A program made the translations under genes and the position numbers. This document shows positions 8,311 through 17,723 of a stretch of 17,723 bases of DNA, piece after piece. The notes beneath the pieces were generated by a model. That model searched no databases. It was not told the DNA's origin and saw nothing but the letters and a program-made list of their open reading frames with translations. This DNA comes from Peronospora farinosa (taxonomy: Eukaryota > Oomycota > Peronosporomycetes > Peronosporales > Peronosporaceae), in the NCBI GenBank assembly GCA_947646735.1, contig CANTFK010000614.1, positions 1 through 17,723 of the forward strand, given 5' to 3'. Within the stretch, counting starts at the first letter, position 1. Every line of letters starts with the position of its first letter.

Positions 8311-8782
8311 AGGCTCGCCACTATCATCACCACACATCACAAAAAACGCTTTTACAGTATTATAGACACCAATGACGTACAAAGCCTAATACGCACACAC
8401 CGTCCTACACGGACCCCCACACAGGCCACACACAATCCGGCAGTACGCACCGACACCTGCCTCCGACTCATATCACCGTACAACTTGACATCTTTCTTGC
8501 GTCATCCATCGCCTTCACCACGCGCTTCAGCCTGCTGCTGCCTCCCGAATACTACGGCTATCTGCCAATCATCTATGAGCTTAATGATGAGGCAACACAC
8601 AACCAAAGTAGTCGGCAAGGTGTCGAGCAAATGTTGAGCTGCTTGGTGGGTTGACCGACAACGGACAAACACCCGTGATGGTGTCTGGGCCTTTTGGACA
8701 GTATGAGCCCAGCAAACAGCAGCATATACGACAGCGTGTGAGCAGGCGTGGCAGGATTTTGTTGTGGTGGCAGCAAAGAATT

Positions 8783-8864
8783 TGTCAGCTGTGGGATTTG
8801 AACCCACGCGTTCGAAAACATTACGACCTGAACGTAACCTCTTAGACCACTCGGGCAAACTGAC
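8783..8864 (-). tRNA. tRNA-Leu (CAG), A24 class
   Basis: Anticodon at 8828-8830. A24 with D-stem mismatch; G at -5; cagcat form. The unit equals the first unit of the window at all variable sites, although it is more than 8 kb away. Confidence 0.95.
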
Positions 8865-9336
8865 AGGCCCGCCACTATCATCACCACACATCACAAAAAA
8901 CGCTTTTACAGTATTATAGACACCAATGACGTACAAAGCCTAATACGCATACACCGTCCTACACGGACCCCCACACAGGCCACACACAATCGGGCAGTAC
9001 GCACCGACACCTGCCTCCGACTCATATCACCGTACAACTTGACATCTTTCTTGCGTCATCCATCGCCTTCACCACGCGCTTCAGCCTGCTGCTGCCTCCC
9101 GAATACTACGGCTATCTGCCAATCATCTATGAGCTTAATGATGAGGCAACACACAACCAAAGTAGTCGGCAAGGTGTCGAGCAAATGTTGAGCTGCTTGG
9201 TGGGTTGACCGACAACGGACAAACACCCGTGATGGTGTCTGGGCCTTTTGGACAGTATGAGCCCAGCAAACAGCAGCATATACGACAGCGTGTGAGCAGG
9301 CGTGGCAGGATTTTGTTGTGGTGGCAGCAAAGAATT

Positions 9337-9418
9337 TGTCAGCTGTGGGATTTGAACCCACGCGTTCGAAAACATTACGACCTGAACGTAACCCCTTAGA
9401 CCACTCGGGCAAACTGAC
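9337..9418 (-). tRNA. tRNA-Leu (CAG), G24 class
   Basis: Anticodon at 9382-9384. G24; A at -5; cagcat form. Confidence 0.95.
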
Positions 9419-9890
9419 AGGCTCGCCACTATCATCACCACACATCACAAAAAACGCTTTTACAGTATTATAGACACCAATGACGTACAAAGCCTAATAC
9501 GCACACACCGTCCTACACGGACCCCCACACAGGCCACACACAATCCGGCAGTACGCACCGACACCTGCCTCCGACTCATATCACCGTACAACTTGACATC
9601 TTTCTTGCGTCATCCATCGCCTTCACCACGCGCTTCAGCCTGCTGCTGCCTCCCGAATACTACGGCTATCTGCCAATCATCTATGAGCTTAATGATGAGG
9701 CAACACACAACCAAAGTAGTCGGCAAGGTGTCGAGCAAATGTTGAGCTGCTTGGTGGGTTGACCGACAACGGACAAACACCCGTGATGGTGTCTGGGCCT
9801 TTTGGACAGTATGAGCCCAGCAAACAGCAGCAGATACGACAGCGTGTGAGCAGGCGTGGCAGGATTTTGTTGTGGTGGCAGCAAAGAATT

Positions 9891-9972
9891 TGTCAGCTGT
9901 GGGATTTGAACCCACGCGTTCGAAAACATTACGACCTGAACGTAACCCCTTAGACCACTCGGGCAAACTGAC
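9891..9972 (-). tRNA. tRNA-Leu (CAG), G24 class
   Basis: Anticodon at 9936-9938. G24; first copy to combine G24 with G at -5; cagcag form. Confidence 0.95.
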
Positions 9973-10444
9973 AGGCCCGCCACTATCATCACCACACATC
10001 ACAAAAAACGCTTTTACAGTATTATAGACACCAATGACGTACAAAGCCTAATACGCACACACCGTCCTACACGGACCCCCACACAGGCCACACACAATCC
10101 GGCAGTACGCACCGACACCTGCCTCCGACTCATATCACCGTACAACTTGACATCTTTCTTGCGTCATCCATCGCCTTCACCACGCGCTTCAGCCTGCTGC
10201 TGCCTCCCGAATACTACGGCTATCTGCCAATCATCTATGAGCTTAATGATGAGGCAACACACAACCAAAGTAGTCGGCAAGGTGTCGAGCAAATGTTGAG
10301 CTGCTTGGTGGGTTGACCGACAACGGACAAACACCCGTGATGGTGTCTGGGCCTTTTGGACAGTATGAGCCCAGCAAACAGCAGCATATACGACAGCGTG
10401 TGAGCAGGCGTGGCAGGATTTTGTTGTGGTGGCAGCAAAGAATT

Positions 10445-10526
10445 TGTCAGCTGTGGGATTTGAACCCACGCGTTCGAAAACATTACGACCTGAACGTAAC
10501 CCCTTAGACCACTCGGGCAAACTGAC
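10445..10526 (-). tRNA. tRNA-Leu (CAG), G24 class
   Basis: Anticodon at 10490-10492. G24; G at -5; cagcat form. Confidence 0.95.
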
Positions 10527-10998
10527 AGGCCCGCCACTATCATCACCACACATCACAAAAAACGCTTTTACAGTATTATAGACACCAATGACGTACAAAG
10601 CCTAATACGCACACACCGTCCTACACGGACCCCCACACAGGCCACACACAATCCGGCAGTACGCACCGACACCTGCCTCCGACTCATATCACCGTACAAC
10701 TTGACATCTTTCTTGCGTCATCCATCGCCTTCACCACGCGCTTCAGCCTGCTGCTGCCTCCCGAATACTACGGCTATCTGCCAATCATCTATGAGCTTAA
10801 TGATGAGGCAACACACAACCAAAGTAGTCGGCAAGGTGTCGAGCAAATGTTGAGCTGCTTGGTGGGTTGACCGACAACGGACAAACACCCGTGATGGTGT
10901 CTGGGCCTTTTGGACAGTATGAGCCCAGCAAACAGCAGCATATACGACAGCGTGTGAGCAGGCGTGGCAGGATTTTGTTGTGGTGGCAGCAAAGAATT

Positions 10999-11080
10999 TG
11001 TCAGCTGTGGGATTTGAACCCACGCGTTCGAAAACATTACGACCTGAACGTAACCTCTTAGACCACTCGGGCAAACTGAC
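10999..11080 (-). tRNA. tRNA-Leu (CAG), A24 class
   Basis: Anticodon at 11044-11046. A24 with D-stem mismatch; G at -5. Unit identical at variable sites to those at 1 and 8313. Confidence 0.95.
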
Positions 11081-11552
11081 AGGCCCGCCACTATCATCAC
11101 CACACATCACAAAAAACGCTTTTACAGTATTATAGACACCAATGACGTACAAAGCCTAATACGCATACACCGTCCTACACGGACCCCCACACAGGCCACA
11201 CACAATCCGGCAGTACGCACCGACACCTGCCTCCGACTCATATCACCGTACAACTTGACATCTTTCTTGCGTCATCCATCGCCTTCACCACGCGCTTCAG
11301 CCTGCTGCTGCCTCCCGAATACTACGGCTATCTGCCAATCATCTATGAGCTTAATGATGAGGCAACACACAACCAAAGTAGTCGGCAAGGTGTCGAGCAA
11401 ATGTTGAGCTGCTTGGTGGGTTGACCGACAACGGACAAACACCCGTGATGGTGTCTGGGCCTTTTGGACAGTATGAGCCCAGCAAACAGCAGCAGATACG
11501 ACAGCGTGTGAGCAGGCGTGGCAGGATTTTGTTGTGGTGGCAGCAAAGAATT

Positions 11553-11634
11553 TGTCAGCTGTGGGATTTGAACCCACGCGTTCGAAAACATTACGACCTG
11601 AACGTAACCCCTTAGACCACTCGGGCAAACTGAC
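11553..11634 (-). tRNA. tRNA-Leu (CAG), G24 class
   Basis: Anticodon at 11598-11600. G24; A at -5; cagcag form. Confidence 0.95.
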
Positions 11635-12106
11635 AGGCTCGCCACTATCATCACCACACATCACAAAAAACGCTTTTACAGTATTATAGACACCAATGAC
11701 GTACAAAGCCTAATACGCACACACCGTCCTACACGGACCCCCACACAGGCCACACACAATCCGGCAGTACGCACCGACACCTGCCTCCGACTCATATCAC
11801 CGTACAACTTGACATCTTTCTTGCGTCATCCATCGCCTTCACCACGCGCTTCAGCCTGCTGCTGCCTCCCGAATACTACGGCTATCTGCCAATCATCTAT
11901 GAGCTTAATGATGAGGCAACACACAACCAAAGTAGTCGGCAAGGTGTCGAGCAAATGTTGAGCTGCTTGGTGGGTTGACCGACGAAGGACCAACAACCGT
12001 GATGGTGTCTGGGCCTTTTGGACAGTATGAGCCCAGCAAACAGCAGCATATACGACAGCGTGTGAGCAGGCGTGGCAGGATTTTGTTGTGGTGGCAGCAA
12101 AGAATT

Positions 12107-12188
12107 TGTCAGCTGTGGGATTTGAACCCACGCGTTCGAAAACATTACGACCTGAACGTAACCCCTTAGACCACTCGGGCAAACTGAC
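12107..12188 (-). tRNA. tRNA-Leu (CAG), G24 class
   Basis: Anticodon at 12152-12154. G24; G at -5. The hotspot at about 11977-11999 has the rare GACGAAGG...AACAACC form, shared only with the unit from 16626. Confidence 0.95.
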
Positions 12189-12660
12189 AGGCCCGCCACT
12201 ATCATCACCACACATCACAAAAAACGCTTTTACAGTATTATAGACACCAATGACGTACAAAGCCTAATACGCATACACCGTCCTACACGGACCCCCACAC
12301 AGGCCACACACAATCCGGCAGTACGCACCGACACCTGCCTCCGACTCATATCACCGTACAACTTGACATCTTTCTTGCGTCATCCATCGCCTTCACCACG
12401 CGCTTCAGCCTGCTGCTGCCTCCCGAATACTACGGCTATCTGCCAATCATCTATGAGCTTAATGATGAGGCAACACACAACCAAAGTAGTCGGCAAGGTG
12501 TCGAGCAAATGTTGAGCTGCTTGGTGGGTTGACCGACAACGGACAAACACCCGTGATGGTGTCTGGGCCTTTTGGACAGTATGAGCCCAGCAAACAGCAG
12601 CAGATACGACAGCGTGTGAGCAGGCGTGGCAGGATTTTGTTGTGGTGGCAGCAAAGAATT

Positions 12661-12742
12661 TGTCAGCTGTGGGATTTGAACCCACGCGTTCGAAAACATT
12701 ACGACCTGAACGTAACCCCTTAGACCACTCGGGCAAACTGAC
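12661..12742 (-). tRNA. tRNA-Leu (CAG), G24 class
   Basis: Anticodon at 12706-12708. G24; G at -5; cagcag form. Confidence 0.95.
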
Positions 12743-13215
12743 AGGCCCGCCACTATCATCACCACACATCACAAAAAACGCTTTTACAGTATTATAGACA
12801 CCAATGACGTACAAAGCCTAATACGCATACACCGTCCTACACGGACCCCCACACAGGCCACACACAATCGGGCAGTACGCACCGACACCTGCCTCCGACT
12901 CATATCACCGTACAACTTGACATCTTTCTTGCGTCATCCATCGCCTTCACCACGCGCTTCAGCCTGCTGCTGCCTCCCGAATACTACGGCTATCTGCCAA
13001 TCATCTATGAGCTTAATGATGAGGCAACACACAACCAAAGTAGTCGGCAAGGTGTCGAGCAAATGTTGAGCTGCTTGGTGGGTTGACCGACGAACGGACC
13101 AACACCCGTGATGGTGTCTGGGCCTTTTGGACAGTATGAGCCCAGCAAACAGCAGCAGATACGACAGCGTGTGAGCAGGCGTGGCAGGATTTTGTTGTGG
13201 TGGCAGCAAAGAATT

Positions 13216-13297
13216 TGTCAGCTGTGGGATTTGAACCCACGCGTTCGAAAACATTACGACCTGAACGTAACCCCTTAGACCACTCGGGCAAACTGAC
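13216..13297 (-). tRNA. tRNA-Leu (CAG), G24 class, in a 555-bp unit
   Basis: Anticodon at 13261-13263. G24; G at -5; cagcag form; longer hotspot form at about 13085-13108. Confidence 0.95.
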
Positions 13298-13769
13298 AGG
13301 CCCGCCACTATCATCACCACACATCACAAAAAACGCTTTTACAGTATTATAGACACCAATGACGTACAAAGCCTAATACGCATACACCGTCCTACACGGA
13401 CCCCCACACAGGCCACACACAATCCGGCAGTACGCACCGACACCTGCCTCCGACTCATATCACCGTACAACTTGACATCTTTCTTGCGTCATCCATCGCC
13501 TTCACCACGCGCTTCAGCCTGCTGCTGCCTCCCGAATACTACGGCTATCTGCCAATCATCTATGAGCTTAATGATGAGGCAACACACAACCAAAGTAGTC
13601 GGCAAGGTGTCGAGCAAATGTTGAGCTGCTTGGTGGGTTGACCGACGACGGACCAACACCCGTGATGGTGTCTGGGCCTTTTGGACAGTATGAGCCCAGC
13701 AAACAGCAGCAGATACGACAGCGTGTGAGCAGGCGTGGCAGGATTTTGTTGTGGTGGCAGCAAAGAATT

Positions 13770-13851
13770 TGTCAGCTGTGGGATTTGAACCCACGCGTTC
13801 GAAAACATTACGACCTGAACGTAACCTCTTAGACCACTCGGGCAAACTGAC
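13770..13851 (-). tRNA. tRNA-Leu (CAG), A24 class
   Basis: Anticodon at 13815-13817. A24 with D-stem mismatch; G at -5; cagcag form. Private hotspot form GACGACGGACC at about 13640-13662. Confidence 0.95.
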
Positions 13852-14323
13852 AGGCCCGCCACTATCATCACCACACATCACAAAAAACGCTTTTACAGTA
13901 TTATAGACACCAATGACGTACAAAGCCTAATACGCATACACCGTCCTACACGGACCCCCACACAGGCCACACACAATCCGGCAGTACGCACCGACACCTG
14001 CCTCCGACTCATATCACCGTACAACTTGACATCTTTCTTGCGTCATCCATCGCCTTCACCACGCGCTTCAGCCTGCTGCTGCCTCCCGAATACTACGGCT
14101 ATCTGCCAATCATCTATGAGCTTAATGATGAGGCAACACACAACCAAAGTAGTCGGCAAGGTGTCGAGCAAATGTTGAGCTGCTTGGTGGGTTGACCGAC
14201 AACGGACAAACACCCGTGATGGTGTCTGGGCCTTTTGGACAGTATGAGCCCAGCAAACAGCAGCAGAAACGACAGCGTGTGAGCAGGCGTGGCAGGATTT
14301 TGTTGTGGTGGCAGCAAAGAATT

Positions 14324-14405
14324 TGTCAGCTGTGGGATTTGAACCCACGCGTTCGAAAACATTACGACCTGAACGTAACCTCTTAGACCACTCGGGCAAA
14401 CTGAC
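14324..14405 (-). tRNA. tRNA-Leu (CAG), A24 class
   Basis: Anticodon at 14369-14371. A24 with D-stem mismatch; G at -5. The 3' flank has cagcagaaac, with A at 14268 where other cagcag units have T; only the unit from 16626 shares this. Confidence 0.95.
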
Positions 14406-14877
14406 AGGCCCGCCACTATCATCACCACACATCACAAAAAACGCTTTTACAGTATTATAGACACCAATGACGTACAAAGCCTAATACGCACACACCGTCC
14501 TACACGGACCCCCACACAGGCCACACACAATCCGGCAGTACGCACCGACACCTGCCTCCGACTCATATCACCGTACAACTTGACATCTTTCTTGCGTCAT
14601 CCATCGCCTTCACCACGCGCTTCAGCCTGCTGCTGCCTCCCGAATACTACGGCTATCTGCCAATCATCTATGAGCTTAATGATGAGGCAACACACAACCA
14701 AAGTAGTCGGCAAGGTGTCGAGCAAATGTTGAGCTGCTTGGTGGGTTGACCGACAACGGACCAACACCCGTGATGGTGTCTGGGCCTTTTGGACAGTATG
14801 AGCCCAGCAAACAGCAGCAGATACGACAGCGTGTGAGCAGGCGTGGCAGGATTTTGTTGTGGTGGCAGCAAAGAATT

Positions 14878-14959
14878 TGTCAGCTGTGGGATTTGAACCC
14901 ACGCGTTCGAAAACATTACGACCTGAACGTAACCCCTTAGACCACTCGGGCAAACTGAC
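14878..14959 (-). tRNA. tRNA-Leu (CAG), G24 class
   Basis: Anticodon at 14923-14925. G24; G at -5; cagcag form. Hotspot form GACAACGGACC at about 14748-14770 is found only here and looks like an intermediate between the common form and the ACC forms. Confidence 0.95.
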
Positions 14960-15432
14960 AGGCCCGCCACTATCATCACCACACATCACAAAAAACGCTT
15001 TTACAGTATTATAGACACCAATGACGTACAAAGCCTAATACGCATACACCGTCCTACACGGACCCCCACACAGGCCACACACAATCCGGCAGTACGCACC
15101 GACACCTGCCTCCGACTCATATCACCGTACAACTTGACATCTTTCTTGCGTCATCCATCGCCTTCACCACGCGCTTCAGCCTGCTGCTGCCTCCCGAATA
15201 CTACGGCTATCTGCCAATCATCTATGAGCTTAATGATGAGGCAACACACAACCAAAGTAGTCGGCAAGGTGTCGAGCAAATGTTGAGCTGCTTGGTGGGT
15301 TGACCGACGAACGGACCAACACCCGTGATGGTGTCTGGGCCTTTTGGACAGTATGAGCCCAGCAAACAGCAGCAGATACGACAGCGTGTGAGCAGGCGTG
15401 GCAGGATTTTGTTGTGGTGGCAGCAAAGAATT

Positions 15433-15514
15433 TGTCAGCTGTGGGATTTGAACCCACGCGTTCGAAAACATTACGACCTGAACGTAACCCCTTAGACCAC
15501 TCGGGCAAACTGAC
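15433..15514 (-). tRNA. tRNA-Leu (CAG), G24 class, in a 555-bp unit
   Basis: Anticodon at 15478-15480. G24; G at -5; cagcag form; longer hotspot form at about 15302-15325. Confidence 0.95.
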
Positions 15515-15986
15515 AGGCCCGCCACTATCATCACCACACATCACAAAAAACGCTTTTACAGTATTATAGACACCAATGACGTACAAAGCCTAATACGCAC
15601 ACACCGTCCTACACGGACCCCCACACAGGCCACACACAATCCGGCAGTACGCACCGACACCTGCCTCCGACTCATATCACCGTACAACTTGACATCTTTC
15701 TTGCGTCATCCATCGCCTTCACCACGCGCTTCAGCCTGCTGCTGCCTCCCGAATACTACGGCTATCTGCCAATCATCTATGAGCTTAATGATGAGGCAAC
15801 ACACAACCAAAGTAGTCGGCAAGGTGTCGAGCAAATGTTGAGCTGCTTGGTGGGTTGACCGACAACGGACAAACACCCGTGATGGTGTCTGGGCCTTTTG
15901 GACAGTATGAGCCCAGCAAACAGCAGCAGATACGACAGCGTGTGAGCAGGCGTGGCAGGATTTTGTTGTGGTGGCAGCAAAGAATT

Positions 15987-16068
15987 TGTCAGCTGTGGGA
16001 TTTGAACCCACGCGTTCGAAAACATTACGACCTGAACGTAACCCCTTAGACCACTCGGGCAAACTGAC
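15987..16068 (-). tRNA. tRNA-Leu (CAG), G24 class
   Basis: Anticodon at 16032-16034. G24; G at -5; cagcag form; unit equal at variable sites to the one from 9421. Confidence 0.95.
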
Positions 16069-16541
16069 AGGCCCGCCACTATCATCACCACACATCACAA
16101 AAAACGCTTTTACAGTATTATAGACACCAATGACGTACAAAGCCTAATACGCACACACCGTCCTACACGGACCCCCACACAGGCCACACACAATCGGGCA
16201 GTACGCACCGACACCTGCCTCCGACTCATATCACCGTACAACTTGACATCTTTCTTGCGTCATCCATCGCCTTCACCACGCGCTTCAGCCTGCTGCTGCC
16301 TCCCGAATACTACGGCTATCTGCCAATCATCTATGAGCTTAATGATGAGGCAACACACAACCAAAGTAGTCGGCAAGGTGTCGAGCAAATGTTGAGCTGC
16401 TTGGTGGGTTGACCGACGAACGGACCAACAACCGTGATGGTGTCTGGGCCTTTTGGACAGTATGAGCCCAGCAAACAGCAGCATATACGACAGCGTGTGA
16501 GCAGGCGTGGCAGGATTTTGTTGTGGTGGCAGCAAAGAATT

Positions 16542-16623
16542 TGTCAGCTGTGGGATTTGAACCCACGCGTTCGAAAACATTACGACCTGAACGTAACCCC
16601 TTAGACCACTCGGGCAAACTGAC
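16542..16623 (-). tRNA. tRNA-Leu (CAG), G24 class, in a 555-bp unit
   Basis: Anticodon at 16587-16589. G24; A at -5; cagcat form. The hotspot at about 16411-16434 has the longer form ending AACAACC, seen only here. Confidence 0.95.
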
Positions 16624-17095
16624 AGGCTCGCCACTATCATCACCACACATCACAAAAAACGCTTTTACAGTATTATAGACACCAATGACGTACAAAGCCT
16701 AATACGCACACACCGTCCTACACGGACCCCCACACAGGCCACACACAATCCGGCAGTACGCACCGACACCTGCCTCCGACTCACATCACCGTACAACTTG
16801 ACATCTTTCTTGCGTCATCCATCGCCTTCACCACGCGCTTCAGCCTGCTGCTGCCTCCCGAATACTACGGCTATCTGCCAATCATCTATGAGCTTAATGA
16901 TGAGGCAACACACAACCAAAGTAGTCGGCAAGGTGTCGAGCAAATGTTGAGCTGCTTGGTGGGTTGACCGACGAAGGACCAACAACCGTGATGGTGTCTG
17001 GGCCTTTTGGACAGTATGAGCCCAGCAAACAGCAGCAGAAACGACAGCGTGTGAGCAGGCGTGGCAGGATTTTGTTGTGGTGGCAGCAAAGAATT

Positions 17096-17177
17096 TGTCA
17101 GCTGTGGGATTTGAACCCACGCGTTCGAAAACATTACGACCTGAACGTAACCCCTTAGACCACTCGGGCAAACTGAC
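17096..17177 (-). tRNA. tRNA-Leu (CAG), G24 class, in the most divergent unit
   Basis: Anticodon at 17141-17143. G24; A at -5. Its unit carries the rare GACGAAGG hotspot form (about 16966-16988), the cagcagaaac variant (A at 17040) and a private C at 16784 where all other units have T. Confidence 0.95.
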
Positions 17178-17649
17178 AGGCTCGCCACTATCATCACCAC
17201 ACATCACAAAAAACGCTTTTACAGTATTATAGACACCAATGACGTACAAAGCCTAATACGCACACACCGTCCTACACGGACCCCCACACAGGCCACACAC
17301 AATCCGGCAGTACGCACCGACACCTGCCTCCGACTCATATCACCGTACAACTTGACATCTTTCTTGCGTCATCCATCGCCTTCACCACGCGCTTCAGCCT
17401 GCTGCTGCCTCCCGAATACTACGGCTATCTGCCAATCATCTATGAGCTTAATGATGAGGCAACACACAACCAAAGTAGTCGGCAAGGTGTCGAGCAAATG
17501 TTGAGCTGCTTGGTGGGTTGACCGACAACGGACAAACACCCGTGATGGTGTCTGGGCCTTTTGGACAGTATGAGCCCAGCAAACAGCAGCAGATACGACA
17601 GCGTGTGAGCAGGCGTGGCAGGATTTTGTTGTGGTGGCAGCAAAGAATT

Positions 17650-17723
17650 TGTCAGCTGTGGGATTTGAACCCACGCGTTCGAAAACATTACGACCTGAAC
17701 GTAACCTCTTAGACCACTCGGGC
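17650..17723 (-). tRNA. tRNA-Leu (CAG), partial, cut by the window edge, A24 class
   Basis: Anticodon at 17695-17697. The first eight bases of the tRNA (acceptor 5' strand plus T8) fall beyond the window end; the remaining 74 nt match the other copies. A24, so the D stem has the C11-A24 mismatch. The truncation is a boundary effect, not a pseudogene. Confidence 0.93.

Larger units (their letters stand above)
1..17723. repeat. Tandem array of about 32 units of 554/555 bp, each with one tRNA-Leu(CAG) gene
   Basis: Every base of the window belongs to a head-to-tail repeat. Twenty-six complete units are 554 bp, five are 555 bp (starting at 2771, 6650, 12745, 14962 and 16071), and the last (17180-17723) lacks its final 10 bp. 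All units have the same orientation, and neither end reaches unique sequence, so the true array is longer. Units differ only at about ten positions. The recurrent two-state sites, in unit numbering, are 3 (c/t), about 87 (gcacac/gcatac), about 127 (atccgg/atcggg), about 413 (cagcat/cagcag) and 528 (cct/ccc, inside the tRNA); a multi-state indel hotspot lies at 341-363. Near-identity with shared, reshuffled variants is what unequal exchange and gene conversion (concerted evolution) produce. No transposase, terminal inverted repeat, telomere repeat or second gene is visible. Confidence 0.98.

Noticed and set aside
1..17723. CRISPR array
   Set aside because: The repeat unit is 554 bp with no short repeats alternating with unique spacers; all units are nearly identical throughout.
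1..17723. tRNA-derived SINE or other transposon array
   Set aside because: The tRNA is intact, with no diverged SINE body, poly-A tail, target-site duplications or coding capacity, and the units are strictly head-to-tail at constant spacing.

Overview
The whole window is one head-to-tail tandem array. A unit of 554 bp is repeated about 32 times from the first base to the last with no unique flanking DNA. Five units (6, 13, 24, 28, 30) are 555 bp long because of a one-base length difference at a single hotspot. Unit starts, taking position 1 as the phase, are 1, 555, 1109, 1663, 2217, 2771, 3326, 3880, 4434, 4988, 5542, 6096, 6650, 7205, 7759, 8313, 8867, 9421, 9975, 10529, 11083, 11637, 12191, 12745, 13300, 13854, 14408, 14962, 15517, 16071, 16626 and 17180. 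The last unit is cut 10 bp short by the window end.

The only gene I can support in the unit is an 82-nt tRNA-Leu on the minus strand with anticodon CAG, which reads CUG codons. There are 31 complete copies and one copy cut by the right edge. The cloverleaf is complete: 7-bp acceptor stem with discriminator A, a 3-bp D stem typical of long-variable-arm tRNAs, a 5-bp anticodon stem, a variable arm capped by a UUCG loop, a 5-bp T stem and a T loop of standard form. No CCA is encoded, and internal A-box and B-box promoter sequences are present. From memory it resembles animal cytosolic tRNA-Leu(CAG) across the anticodon arm and T arm. This indicates a eukaryotic nuclear genome transcribed by RNA polymerase III. 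I cannot name the lineage. Tandem tRNA arrays are known from Entamoeba and from some animals and plants, but a monomeric tRNA-Leu(CAG) array of this size is not one I recognise.

The remaining 472 bp of each unit is a non-coding spacer. On the gene strand it has a T6 run at -31 to -36, a TATA-like sequence around -50 and a TGACGT-type site around -60 to -70 upstream of each tRNA. Immediately downstream of the tRNA there is only a weak TTCTTT tract, and no canonical T4 terminator occurs for more than 430 nt. The open frames across the unit are artefacts: they read through the tRNA, use non-ATG starts and are broken by one-base indels in five units.

The copies are almost identical, but about ten positions vary and the variants are reshuffled into at least 26 distinct unit haplotypes. 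One variable position lies inside the tRNA: canonical position 24 is G in 21 copies, giving a fully paired D stem, and A in 11 copies, giving a C11-A24 mismatch. The right third of the array carries most of the rare variants, and the left two thirds looks more recently homogenised.
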